Shown here in pieces: positions 22,436 to 30,590 of a stretch of 64,000 bases of DNA. Position numbers and translations under genes: made by a program. Source of the stretch: Symbiodinium natans (taxonomy: Eukaryota > Sar > Dinophyceae > Suessiales > Symbiodiniaceae); the NCBI GenBank assembly GCA_905221605.1, contig CAJNDS010001635.1, forward strand, positions 436,001 to 500,000, read 5' to 3'. Position 1 is the stretch's first letter; each line of letters begins with the position of its first letter. The notes beneath the pieces are model-generated. The model saw only the letters and a list, made by a program, of their open reading frames with translations, was not told where the DNA came from and made no database searches.

Positions 22436-22770
22436 CAACCAAGGATGGTGCCCGAGTTCTTCAGCACCAAAGAGAAGAGCTGGAAATCCTCGCTGGCTGA
22501 GGAAGGATATGTTGTGTTGACTGACGTGTTGGCAGCTGACGCCGTATCTGAAGCTTTGCAGCTGCTTCTTCGGGACTTGCAGATGCTTGGTACGTTTCAA
22601 GAGGGAGTGATTGAAAAAAAAACATGTTTCAGCATTCCATGCATAGGCTACATAGGCTCCTCGGTGGTACATGACAGAATTGGAGAATGCCGAAATGTAC
22701 ACCATGGACTTGGCAGGGAGAGCCAGTCGATCCCCGACACATCTCTACATGAACCCTTACAAGCCACAGG
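22436..22770 (+). CDS. Host exons, possibly a phytanoyl-CoA/2-oxoglutarate dioxygenase-like protein
   Basis: A first frame reads SLAEEGYVVLTDVLAAD then AVSEALQLLLRDLQMLG (about 22486-22590). An E-G-Y-V-V-L-x-D-V-L-x-x-x-x-V opening is typical of phytanoyl-CoA-dioxygenase-like proteins, but the metal-binding H-x-D and distal H are not seen. A second frame (about 22670-22770) reads AEMYTMDLAGRASRSPTHL then YMNPYKPQ and may be the next exon. Family assignment is weak; coding status is more likely than not. Confidence 0.35.
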
Positions 22771-23235
22771 TTTTGCAGGCCTTTCCTTTGCAGCAATCCC
22801 CTATACCACAAGTTTCGCAAACCCTAAACCCGAAACCCGAATCCCTAAACCCTGCTAGAATGCGAGAATTGGACAAATCAAGCTCACTACTTTTGGGGGC
22901 GTTTTTTCTCCTGAAGGGCATTGCAAGCATGATGGCGTCAGCCCCGGCCAGCTTTGCTTCAGGGTTTAGGGTTTAAAATCTAGGACTCTTGTCCCTTCAC
23001 ACGCCGTACATTCTTCAGGCACTTGTTAGCAACTCTGTCATGCACTGTCTCGCCATGCTGTTGGCTCATGTTGGCCCCTAAACCCTAAACACACCCCAAG
23101 CCCTAAACCCGAAACCTTACGGGGTCGAGAGTATCGCTGCCCTGGCCGCCAAGGATGCTTTCGCCAGGTCTGCGAAACTTAGACGAAGCCGCCAGCCACA
23201 CATTGGAAAGGAGGATCACTTGACATTTTCAGGAC

Positions 23236-23290
23236 TAGGGTTTAGGGTTTAGGGTTTAGGGTTTAGGGTTTAGGGTTTAGGGTTTAGGGG
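23236..23290 (+). repeat. TTTAGGG array
   Basis: Seven to eight TTTAGGG units. Confidence 0.9.
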
Positions 23291-23389
23291 TTTCTGATAC
23301 ACCCTTCTGGCTCGGGGCTCGACATCCCCAAGACGGGGTTTCTCCTTGACGTGCGCTGCCGAGACTTCCGTGCGAACCATGGCTGGACT

Positions 23390-23592
23390 TTCAACCCTTT
23401 ACTATTACTATTGCCATGGCCGTGGCTATGGCTATGGCTATTGCCATTGCTAGTACTCCACTATGACTATGACTATGACCATTACTACTTCTATTACTAT
23501 TACTATTACTACTACTATTACTATTACTATTACTGTGTCTATTACTACTACTGTTAATATTTCTACTACTATTACTATTTCTGTTACTACTA
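23390..23592. repeat. (CTATTA)/(CTATGG)/(CTATGA) microsatellite block
   Basis: A pyrimidine-strand trinucleotide/hexanucleotide region changing from CTATTG/CCATGG to CTATGA to CTATTA units. The Tyr- and Thr/Ile-rich frames across it are artefacts. Confidence 0.85.
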
Positions 23593-23695
23593 AAGCGCTT
23601 CAGAAGGCTCTGGCTCTGCCCAGGTCCGGGAGCACCATCTGCCGCGATCTGCTGCTGCCAACGACCTGCGCGCCAGCGCTGGGCTTTGCCACGGT

Positions 23696-23883
23696 GGGGT
23701 TTAGGGTTTAGGGTTTAGGGTTTAGGGTTTAGGGTTTAGGGTTTAGGGTTTCGGGTTTAGGGTTAGGGTTTAGGGTTTAGGGTTTAGGGTTTAGGGTTTA
23801 GGGTTTAGGGTTTAGGGTTTAGGGTTTAGGGTTTAGGGTTTAGGGTTGAGGGTTGAGGGTTGAGGGTTTAGGGTTTAGGGTTT
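23696..23883 (+). repeat. Longest TTTAGGG array in the window
   Basis: About 25 units, nearly all TTTAGGG, with a TTCGGG break and three TTGAGGG units near the 3' end, followed after about 10 bp by poly-G. Confidence 0.95.
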
Positions 23884-24099
23884 GGGTGGCCAGGGGGGGG
23901 GGGGGGGGGGGGGCGAAAAGTGGGTTTGACAGGTGCTTGGGGTGAGGCTCCTCCAGACTGTGCTAAGAACCAGGTGTATTGTACTGGGAGGTTTTCACCT
24001 TTTTAAGGGTATGTGAGAATGACACTGGAAACTGCCTCGTAGGCCCTAAACTTCGAAGCCCTAAGCCCCTAAACGCTTAACCCTTCAACCTTTCACCTG

Positions 24100-24184
24100 A
24101 TACTAGCAGTCCTTAATAGGGATGTATAGCATCCCCTATTGTAATCCCTATTCAGGACTGGTAGTATGAGAGGGAACATCCCAA
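24100..24184. mobile_element. Inverted-repeat element family B, copy 3 (left end degraded)
   Basis: Contains tactagcagtccttaata and its inverted partner tattcaggactggtagta, with the family right end gggaacatcccaa. The left TTGGGATGTTCCC end is absent or eroded. Confidence 0.65.
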
Positions 24185-25310
24185 CGTAAGCCGCTCAACA
24201 GAAATTCTGTGCCTTGGAGTTGGCGCTTCAGCACATGCCCAAGATCGATTTTCGGAGTGGTTCGGAGTTCAACGGGTACATGTAGGGTTTGCAGCTGAAG
24301 GAAGGGCTAGATTGGGATCCATGTTGAGTTCCGGGACAAATTGCGGGTTTTATTGGGCTCATTCCGGGTCGCAGCAAAGGAATGTGGGAGGGGCGGGGGG
24401 TTCTTCCACAGGCAACTTCGCCTGGTTTCTGCGCTGCCGGCCAGAGGTCATGTGTACCCCTTGATTGTTTTTGTTGTTTGGTAGGGGGGCCTAAACCCTA
24501 CACCCTAAACCCTAAACCCTAAACCACGCTTCTGTGGATCGAAGATTTGTCAAAAGCATGGCATCCTGGTAGCCTCGAAAAAGACTAAAATTAAAAACAA
24601 CCTAAGCCCTGGCAAGCTGACGGCCGGCAGGTCACTCGGCTCTTCGAAGCCTTGTTCGACCTACCCGAAGGCGCGAGCAGTTGTCTGTGTGTTGTGAGGA
24701 CGGTGTACCGCTCGTTTAAGGCTCCTTTTTCGAGTTCCAAAACCCTAAACCCTCAACCCTAAACCTTAAACCGTGGCTATGATGAAGGGCTCTTCAGGGG
24801 CTTAGTGGCGCCAGCGACTGCAGAGTAAGGCATTGCAAGGTCCAGCTGGCAAAATTAGCGAGTGGATCACATGGTTTTTTCGGGCAGTGAACCTCCAACA
24901 AGCAAGCCCATGGCCGCGCCCTAGACCCGGGGCTCCATTTATTTACTATTTTCGGGGGGGGGTTACACCTCTCATTTATGGGGTTGTAACTCATATTATT
25001 CACGTAATTGTACAGCGTCTAGGAGCCACAGGAAGCCCCTAAACGAAAGAACCTCCGACCCCGAAACCCTAAACCCTCTACCCTATAAACCCTAAACCCT
25101 AAACCCGCCCCTCCCCGCTTGGATGCCTCCCCACTTGGATGCCAGGTGCGCCCCTGATCGGCTCCGTCGACGTCGTGGCGCTGGCTCCTCCCGGCAGCCC
25201 CCGGGGCTTGTTATAGCTATATCCCCCTTGGGAATTATTTTTTGTTCATATAAACCCAAGAGGATATTGAGAATATTATGTTTTAGGTTCTAAGGGGAGT
25301 AGAGTGATAG

Positions 25311-25445
25311 GGCTTCTTTAGGTTTCAAGATGCCTTAAGGGTTTAGGGTTATATGGGTTTGGGGTTTTTAGGGCTGCTTTAGGTTTCAAGATGCCTTAAG
25401 GGTTTAGGGTTATATATAGGGGTTTTGGGCTTTTAGGGCTTCTTT
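25311..25445. repeat. Tandem duplication of about 67 bp
   Basis: Two adjacent copies share ctttaggtttcaagatgcc followed by ttaagggtttagggttatat and a TTTTAGGG-like end. Each copy itself contains telomere-like words. Confidence 0.8.
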
Positions 25446-26024
25446 GGGGTTTAGAGCGTGTTTTTTGGGGGTCAGAATTTGTGTATGGGTGCAAAAAGGG
25501 ATAGTCATGCAAGGTTGAGAGCAATTTTGCTTTCACTATACATCTATCTTATAAGGCCCGAAGGTTTACAGGCCCAGGCTTGTAGCGATGTGATTTCCCA
25601 AGAGGCTAAACATGACTATCCACAGTAATTTCCTACAAACGCATCTGGGCCGTTGCCATACAATTTGAGACTGATCCGGGCGTAGCGTTCAGGGGTGCTT
25701 TGGGCGGTATTTGCCTTCACACAGCGGATACTTTGAGAAAGGAGGCCCACTGTGAATTTCTGAACCCGAAGCTTGGGACATGAGGCCAGGCGTGTGCGCG
25801 CGTGTGTGCCGAAGTCGCCAGTTCTATTCTGAGTGTGTGGCAGAGCGACTCCTAGGCAGCAAAGCGGCGGGAAAGCAGTGGCTCCATCTGGACTATACGC
25901 CCCCTCAGGGCACCATTTGGCAGGCATGCTGCCCAGCTTCAAAATTTGATGCAGGAGCCGGACAGGAGCCTGAACAATAACTAACCTCTGTGACCCGCTC
26001 ATGACGTGTACGTACAAAAGTATA

Positions 26025-26255
26025 AATATATATATATATATATATATATTTTATTTATTTAATTTATTTATTTATTTATTATTATAGACAGACGTACATA
26101 CACATGTATGTATGTGTACATATGTATATGTATGTATGTATGTATGTACGTCCGTCCGCCCGTCTGTCTGTCTGTCTGTGTGTGCGTATGTGTGTGTGTA
26201 TGTAGGTATGTATGTATGTATGTGTGTATGTATGTGTTTGTACGTATGAATGTAT
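26025..26255. repeat. (TA)n, (TTTA)n, (ATGT)n and (TCTG)n microsatellites
   Basis: A dinucleotide/tetranucleotide block; the His-Thr-Tyr frames on the minus strand are artefacts. Confidence 0.9.
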
Positions 26256-27241
26256 GAGACATTTAAGGTATTTCGTAAACGACTCAGAGCACCCACTCCA
26301 GTGACTCCAGTGCAAGCAGGGCCCCTATATGATCAGGGCTGGAGCCGGAGTCCATAGAGCATTCTGACAAGGTTGTTTAGGGTTTAGGGTGTAGGGTTTA
26401 GGGTGCAGGGCTTAGGGTTTATGGTTTAGGGCTTAGGGGTGGTGGACCTGGGACTGGCATGATCAATGGTTCAGCGGTTCTGCGCGTTCAGCGGTCAATC
26501 TGTGGCTTCTTTGTCCGTCCAGCTGCTCTCCTGCCCAAATGCTAGACCCTTGCCCCAAACCCTAAACCCCAAAACCCGAAAATCTCCTAAAACCCTGAAA
26601 CCCCGCAAGCCCCAAACCCATTCCTGAAGAACCAAATTCCTGAGCCTGGCGAGGCCTGCTTGCAGCTTTTCCCACGCACACAGAAGTCTGGCTCGAGGTT
26701 CGGCTCTTGTTCGAAAGGGTTTAGGGTTTAGGGTTTGGGGGTTTAGGGTTTTTAGGGTTAGGGTTTGGGGTTCTGGCCTCCTCAGTCCGTGTTTTAGGGC
26801 CAAGATGCAACACTGATCACAAAAAGGCTTACAGTGTAGTTTTGGGATTTTTTGGGTTTAGGTATGCTTGCTGTTGGGGTAGGGCCGTCAATGAAGACTT
26901 TTTTGGGGCTACAGGCTTGATTTCAGTACAGTATAGGATGTGTGGATGTCCGTTGCCAGCCCTCAGAATTACGTAACACATTCAGGAGTTGCTTCTCCAC
27001 CCCTCAAACCCATCGGCACCCGAGCATCATGCTTCAACCCTTCTGCTGCGCGTGGTTGGGTGTGGATCTGCACGATCCGGGGCACGGCTTTGAATTCTGA
27101 AAGTTTCTTGGGTGCAGGGTTTGACGAAGATTTTAGCCCCTGGGGGCCTTCAAAAGCCCGACTCTTTGAGACCATAGTCTCGCTGCCTGCTGGAGAGGTG
27201 GGAGCGCATTGCGTTGATGATTTGCAAGGCTGTTTTTTTGG

Positions 27242-27266
27242 TGGGGGGGGGGGGGGGGGGGGGGGG
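27242..27266. repeat. Poly-G tract
   Basis: An almost uninterrupted run of about 25 G, one of several long G or C tracts in the host flanks. Confidence 0.9.
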
Positions 27267-28104
27267 TAGGGTTTTAGGGTCTAGTTTTTTGCGACACTGT
27301 TTGGATGGTTGATGCAGAAAGGCCTTCTTGAACCCGTTTTAACTAATGCTAGCGTTGAGGGTTGCCTCATTTCACCTCCCGAATCAATTCCTTATGATGT
27401 TCTTGAAGACAATTCCGGGTAGCCACATTTCAGTCTCTTCTGGCGCTTAGCATGTCGGACAAGTTTGTGGACATTGCAACGACGAGTCGGGGCAGTTCAG
27501 TCTGAGACCGTTCCGGAAGCCTTTAAAGGTCAAGGTTTCCAGTTTGTTGGCGGGTGGTTTCTATACAGCAGCAAAACGGCCAATCGGATGAAACCGTCAC
27601 AGACAGAGACTTTGATTTGCGTCGCCGCTAAGAAGTCTTTCCTTGGGAACAATTAATTATGGACGAAAATGACCGTGGCCGGTAGACTTGCGCATTCAGT
27701 GACATGCAGGGTATCTTGTTGGTCCTTTTTTGTCGTACCCCAAGCGTACTTGCCCGTGTCAAAAATAGGTTGCAGCGATGTAGCCCGCATCAAAACAGGT
27801 AACCCCACCCCCCTAATTAAATGGGCTTCCTGTGTCCCTAAACCCTATAAACCCTAAACCTTAAACCCTAAAACCTAAACCCATCCAGCTCCTACACTTC
27901 CTTGAAGGCGCCAGCAGCTTGGGCAGCTCCCAGCGTGCCACGCATGCTGCTGGCCTCCTGGCACACAGCGCTCAATGGTGCAGGGCTCTGGCAGTTGAGA
28001 GGACCTTTTGGGCTTGGGTTTACAACTTAGCTGCTTAGCTAGAAGCGTGAGCTTGTCCTCAGCGACAGTGTCATGACGAAGATTTTGTGCCGCATCAGGG
28101 TGCG

Positions 28105-28109
28105 CATTA
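28105..28109. repeat. Target-site duplication, left copy
   Basis: catta directly before the left end of the element. The same five bases follow the right end at 48509-48513. Polintons and related rve-integrase elements typically make 5-6-bp duplications. Confidence 0.85.
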
Positions 28110-28243
28110 AGTTAGGGGATAACACTCCCAGAATAGAATTCACCCCAAGGGCGCCCCCCACACTACCCCCACACCACTCCCCACATCATTCCCATATCAG
28201 CACAAGTCATTCACACATTCAATATCTCAATCAAACGTGTCAA

Positions 28244-28558
28244 TCACTTTCCCAAGTTCAGTAAATGCTTTTTAGTTCTCTCATGCTCTGCCTTCTTGCA
28301 TTTTTTTATGTCGCGGTCACACACATCACATCTGATCGTAATCTGCCTATATTCCTTCAAATATTCCTTCTGTTGCTCCCGAATGCTGTCGCGGTTGTTC
28401 TGATAGTATTTCTTCTGTTGTTCCACCACTAGATCACGATGTGTCTCATACCTTCTCTTACAGTATTCTCTGCAACGGCTACATGTGCGATATTCTCCAA
28501 ATAATTCTATATCCCTGTAACAATAGCATTTAAAGCACAATTTCTTCTGACTTTCCAT
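28244..28558 (-). CDS. Small zinc-finger protein in left terminal repeat (104 aa)
   Basis: A 104-aa protein of unknown role with three Cys pairs and a C2H2-like tail. C8/C11 and C26/C29 form a paired CxxC unit, and C77/C80 with H92/H98 form a C-x2-C-x11-H-x5-H finger. The middle is a charged Q/K/E-rich helix. The finger resembles the C-terminal fingers of both GIY-YIG nucleases of this element and of the 158-aa protein at 47415. Because it lies within the terminal repeat, the gene exists twice. The copies differ by one residue (Arg here, Lys at residue 35 of the right copy) and one silent base. A TTAAAGA box lies about 26 nt upstream. A DNA- or RNA-binding regulator is plausible but unproven. 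Confidence 0.8.
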   Translation of the reverse strand: MESQKKLCFKCYCYRDIELFGEYRTCSRCREYCKRRYETHRDLVVEQQKKYYQNNRDSIREQQKEYLKEYRQITIRCDVCDRDIKKCKKAEHERTKKHLLNLGK

Positions 28559-28576
28559 AATATGCTAACATGACAT

Positions 28577-28587
28577 GTCTTTAAGTG
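28577..28587 (-). promoter_or_regulatory. Early-type promoter box of the left 104-aa gene
   Basis: cacttaaagac on the minus strand, 18-28 nt before the ATG at 28558; mirrored in the right repeat. Confidence 0.5.
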
Positions 28588-28677
28588 TTCTTGCCTATAA
28601 TTCCCTGAATAATTCCTCTATCCAAGAATGGGCATGAGTAGGTAGATAGATTTTATTAGGTTTGGTTTCAAAGGTTG

Positions 28678-28724
28678 TAATCATAATAGAAATATATTCC
28701 ATAAACTCTTATGAATTATGATTA
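28678..28724. terminator. Inverted repeat after the 78-aa gene
   Basis: taatcataat (28678-28687) pairs with attatgatta (28715-28724) around a 27-nt spacer, 9 nt past the stop codon of the 78-aa gene. It is a weaker member of the set of 3' hairpins. Confidence 0.45.
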
Positions 28725-28732
28725 TATTATAC

Positions 28733-28969
28733 TTATGTTTTTAACTCACATTTCCTTCTGTCATTATACTTTTTCATTCCATCAAGACATTCACAACAAG
28801 TAACAGTGGTTCTATACTGCGTTAAATACCTACCCGTTTTACAATAGTAATACCTCTTAAAATGCACTAAATTTTTAAACTTTTTACATCTAACACATTG
28901 TCTTTCACAATGGGGATGCTGATGCTCAGTATTAAAATCCATTGTTATTTTATCAACATATATTGTCAT
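28733..28969 (-). CDS. Small Cys-rich protein (78 aa)
   Basis: Unrecognised. The frame has C25/C28 (Q-C-V-R-C), C43 and a T-C-C-E-C block at 57-61 followed by D-G-M-K-K-Y. This is the same CxxC ... TCxxCxxxxKxY layout as the N-terminal halves of the 104-aa and 158-aa proteins, so I infer a shared zinc-binding fold. ATG 28969 is used; an internal ATG at residue 10 is also possible. It has neither the TTAAAGA nor the TCTA box in its short upstream region, but a 12-bp hairpin lies 20 nt before the start. Confidence 0.6.
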   Translation of the reverse strand: MTIYVDKITMDFNTEHQHPHCERQCVRCKKFKNLVHFKRYYYCKTGRYLTQYRTTVTCCECLDGMKKYNDRRKCELKT

Positions 28970-28988
28970 ATTATATTATTTTACAATA

Positions 28989-29016
28989 TTTATCATAATT
29001 CGTTAATTATGATAAA
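28989..29016. terminator. Perfect 12-bp AT-rich hairpin
   Basis: tttatcataatt and aattatgataaa pair perfectly around a 4-nt loop (cgtt). It lies between the 78-aa gene and the upstream 135-aa gene on the same strand, so it may end the 135-aa transcript or control the 78-aa gene. Confidence 0.6.
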
Positions 29017-29205
29017 CCTTGTTTCAAACTAATTAACCATTACCACGCTCTTATGACGTGCTTATGGAAGGCACACTGGGGAAATGGGAGAAATGGGGCG
29101 CTGTCGCTATTATAAGTAAATCACTCTTTACAACCTTATTTTAGCAATTCTTCTAGCTGATAAAACTCAAACAACAATTTGAATCGCTTCTTGTAATTTA
29201 TATTA
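29017..29205. other. Viral intergenic region
   Basis: Nearly 190 bp with no open frame of note on either strand. It includes a locally GC-richer patch (about 29065-29110) unlike the surrounding AT-rich DNA. Confidence 0.5.
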
Positions 29206-29613
29206 TTATACAATTTTCTTATCAATTTTAAACTTCAATTTTTCAATCTCTACTTCCAATCGTTCTATGTCTTTCTTAATACATTCAATGTCTGTCTCGG
29301 TCATTTCTATTCTCTGTTCGCATTCCTCGGGTGTTATACCATGAGTTCCAAATCCAGTATCACATATTTCAACGCTTCCTGTTTGGTTATCATTTTTGAA
29401 TATGTGGTTTTCATCAGGGCTAACATTCCTTCCTCCAAATTTCATATTATGCCTATCTTCAACAATGTTAGTAGTTATTACATTGTTTTCTTTTACCGTC
29501 TTTGTTTCCTTATGATATGACTGCCTCTTACATCTACAAGGAATACAAGATACACCTTTAGAGTTTATGAAAAAACCTTTCTTTTTATCGCTATCTGGGC
29601 TATCATTGCTCAT
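29206..29613 (-). CDS. Hypothetical protein with C-terminal coiled coil (135 aa)
   Basis: Unrecognised. The N-terminal half is polar, with a C-I-P-C-R-C cluster at about residues 22-27. Residues from about 98 to the end (starting E-C-E-Q-R-I-E-M-T-E and running to I-D-K-K-I-V) form a heptad-like coiled coil rich in E, K, I and L. A TCTA box flanked by A/T lies about 11 nt before the ATG, as for the capsid gene, which suggests late expression and perhaps a virion or assembly role. It lies 5 nt downstream of a possible 48-aa frame on the same strand. Confidence 0.65.
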   Translation of the reverse strand: MSNDSPDSDKKKGFFINSKGVSCIPCRCKRQSYHKETKTVKENNVITTNIVEDRHNMKFGGRNVSPDENHIFKNDNQTGSVEICDTGFGTHGITPEECEQRIEMTETDIECIKKDIERLEVEIEKLKFKIDKKIV

Positions 29614-29618
29614 TTATA

Positions 29619-29765
29619 TCATTTAGAATTTTTTACATTTTTTATATAAAAGCAGAATGCCTTAAGAAAATCCAACAAACTACGACAACACATTCTGTAT
29701 CTTGGAGTTTTTATTATTTCATCAAATTTCTCTATCTCATTTATTACTTCTATGTATTTATCCAT
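29619..29765 (-). CDS. Possible small protein (48 aa)
   Basis: A short open frame, MDKYIEVINEIEKFDEI followed by a basic, Cys-containing middle (R-M-C-C-R-S) and ending I-K-N-V-K-N-S-K. It fills most of the gap between the divergent ATPase and 135-aa genes; its ATG is 36 nt from the ATPase ATG. Coding status rests only on position, composition and tight packing. Part of this stretch could instead be a regulatory region. Confidence 0.4.
   Translation of the reverse strand: MDKYIEVINEIEKFDEIIKTPRYRMCCRSLLDFLKAFCFYIKNVKNSK
29624..29634 (-). promoter_or_regulatory. TCTA late-type box of the 135-aa gene
   Basis: aaaaaattcta on the minus strand, with 10 nt between the box and the ATG at 29613. 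Confidence 0.45.
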
Positions 29766-29781
29766 ATATATTTAAATGATA

Positions 29782-29790
29782 TAATTTCTA
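29782..29790 (+). promoter_or_regulatory. TCTA late-type box of the ATPase gene
   Basis: taatttcta with 10 nt between it and the ATG at 29801, in AT-rich surroundings. Confidence 0.45.
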
Positions 29791-29800
29791 ACTAGTATTA

Positions 29801-30565
29801 ATGTTAGAAGATATTCCTAAAGTAGAACCTATAGACATACCCAAATACAATTACAAGAATAGTAAATACGAGATGATGCCAAGTCTACCAGCAAGAATGC
29901 TGTGTGTTGCCTCTTCAACAGGTGGTAAATCTGTTTTAATACAAAATCTAATTTTAAAGATATACCGTGGTTCATTTGAAAGGATATACATTTTTAGCCC
30001 TAGTGTTCATGTAGACGACACATGGAGGGCAGTCAAGAAATACATTACTGACATAATGAAAGTGGATACCGAAAAGGAAAAAGTATATTATGAAGAATAC
30101 GATCCAATTGCATTAAAGCACATAATAGAAACACAACACAAGGTAATAGACTTCCAGAAGAAGAATAAGCAAAAGGAATTATTCAGTATTTTAATCGTGG
30201 TGGACGACTTTGCCGATGATCCTAAATTTGTAAGATACTCAAATATCTTGCATGGATTGTTCACGCGTGGAAGACATAATGCCATCTCATGTATTTTATC
30301 AACACAAAAATATAATGTCCTTGCCCCTATAATAAGACTTAATGCCTCGGCACTTTTCATATTCAGACTGAAGAACATGAACGAGGTAAATAGTTTCCTA
30401 GAAGAGAATAGTGCCCTTGTAGACAAGCGAACACTTTATGACATGTATCAACAAGCGGTGAACTTTGCGCCTTACTCGTTCTTTTATATAAACACAAATG
30501 CTAAAGATGTGAATAACATGTTTTATATTAATTTTGAACAACGCTTCGAAATAGGTGACCAATAA
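29801..30565 (+). CDS. A32/FtsK-HerA-type genome-packaging ATPase (254 aa)
   Basis: A double-stranded-DNA packaging motor ATPase of the poxvirus-A32/adenovirus-PLV group, which pumps the genome into the capsid. Walker A is A-S-S-T-G-G-K-S at residues 37-44. Walker B is I-L-I-V-V-D-D at about 130-136. The polar S-T-Q motif (sensor-like) is at 167-169, and a conserved arginine-containing T-R-G-R follows Walker B. The length is normal for PLV ATPases. The gene is convergent with the fibre gene, and a shared hairpin lies between them. A TCTA box just upstream fits late expression. Together with the two capsid genes it marks the element as a capsid-forming virus. Confidence 0.93.
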   Translation: MLEDIPKVEPIDIPKYNYKNSKYEMMPSLPARMLCVASSTGGKSVLIQNLILKIYRGSFERIYIFSPSVHVDDTWRAVKKYITDIMKVDTEKEKVYYEEYDPIALKHIIETQHKVIDFQKKNKQKELFSILIVVDDFADDPKFVRYSNILHGLFTRGRHNAISCILSTQKYNVLAPIIRLNASALFIFRLKNMNEVNSFLEENSALVDKRTLYDMYQQAVNFAPYSFFYINTNAKDVNNMFYINFEQRFEIGDQ

Positions 30566-30590
30566 TAGTATTTCCTAAAATATTATTATT
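30561..30590. terminator. Bidirectional hairpin between ATPase and fibre genes
   Basis: aataatagtattt and its near-complement (one mismatch) form a 13-bp stem with a 4-nt loop. It overlaps both stop codons of the convergent genes, so it could end both transcripts. Confidence 0.6.

Larger units (their letters stand above)
22771..28104. other. Host DNA left of the viral insertion
   Basis: No named gene. Contents include TTTAGGG arrays (23236, 23696), microsatellites (23390, 26025), poly-G (23893-23913, 27242-27266), a family-B element (24100), a tandem duplication (25311-25445) and CCCTAAA runs (24487-24522, 25062-25105). Exon-like + frames at about 23315-23388, 23593-23690 and 24610-24700 have no recognisable family. 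The 200 bp just before the insertion are unique host sequence. Confidence 0.4.
28110..28677 (+). repeat. Terminal inverted repeat, left
   Basis: Matches the complement of 47941-48508 over 568 bp without gaps; I counted two mismatches. It starts agttaggggataac, contains the complete 104-aa zinc-finger gene on the minus strand, and ends at ...aaaggttg. Confidence 0.95.
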
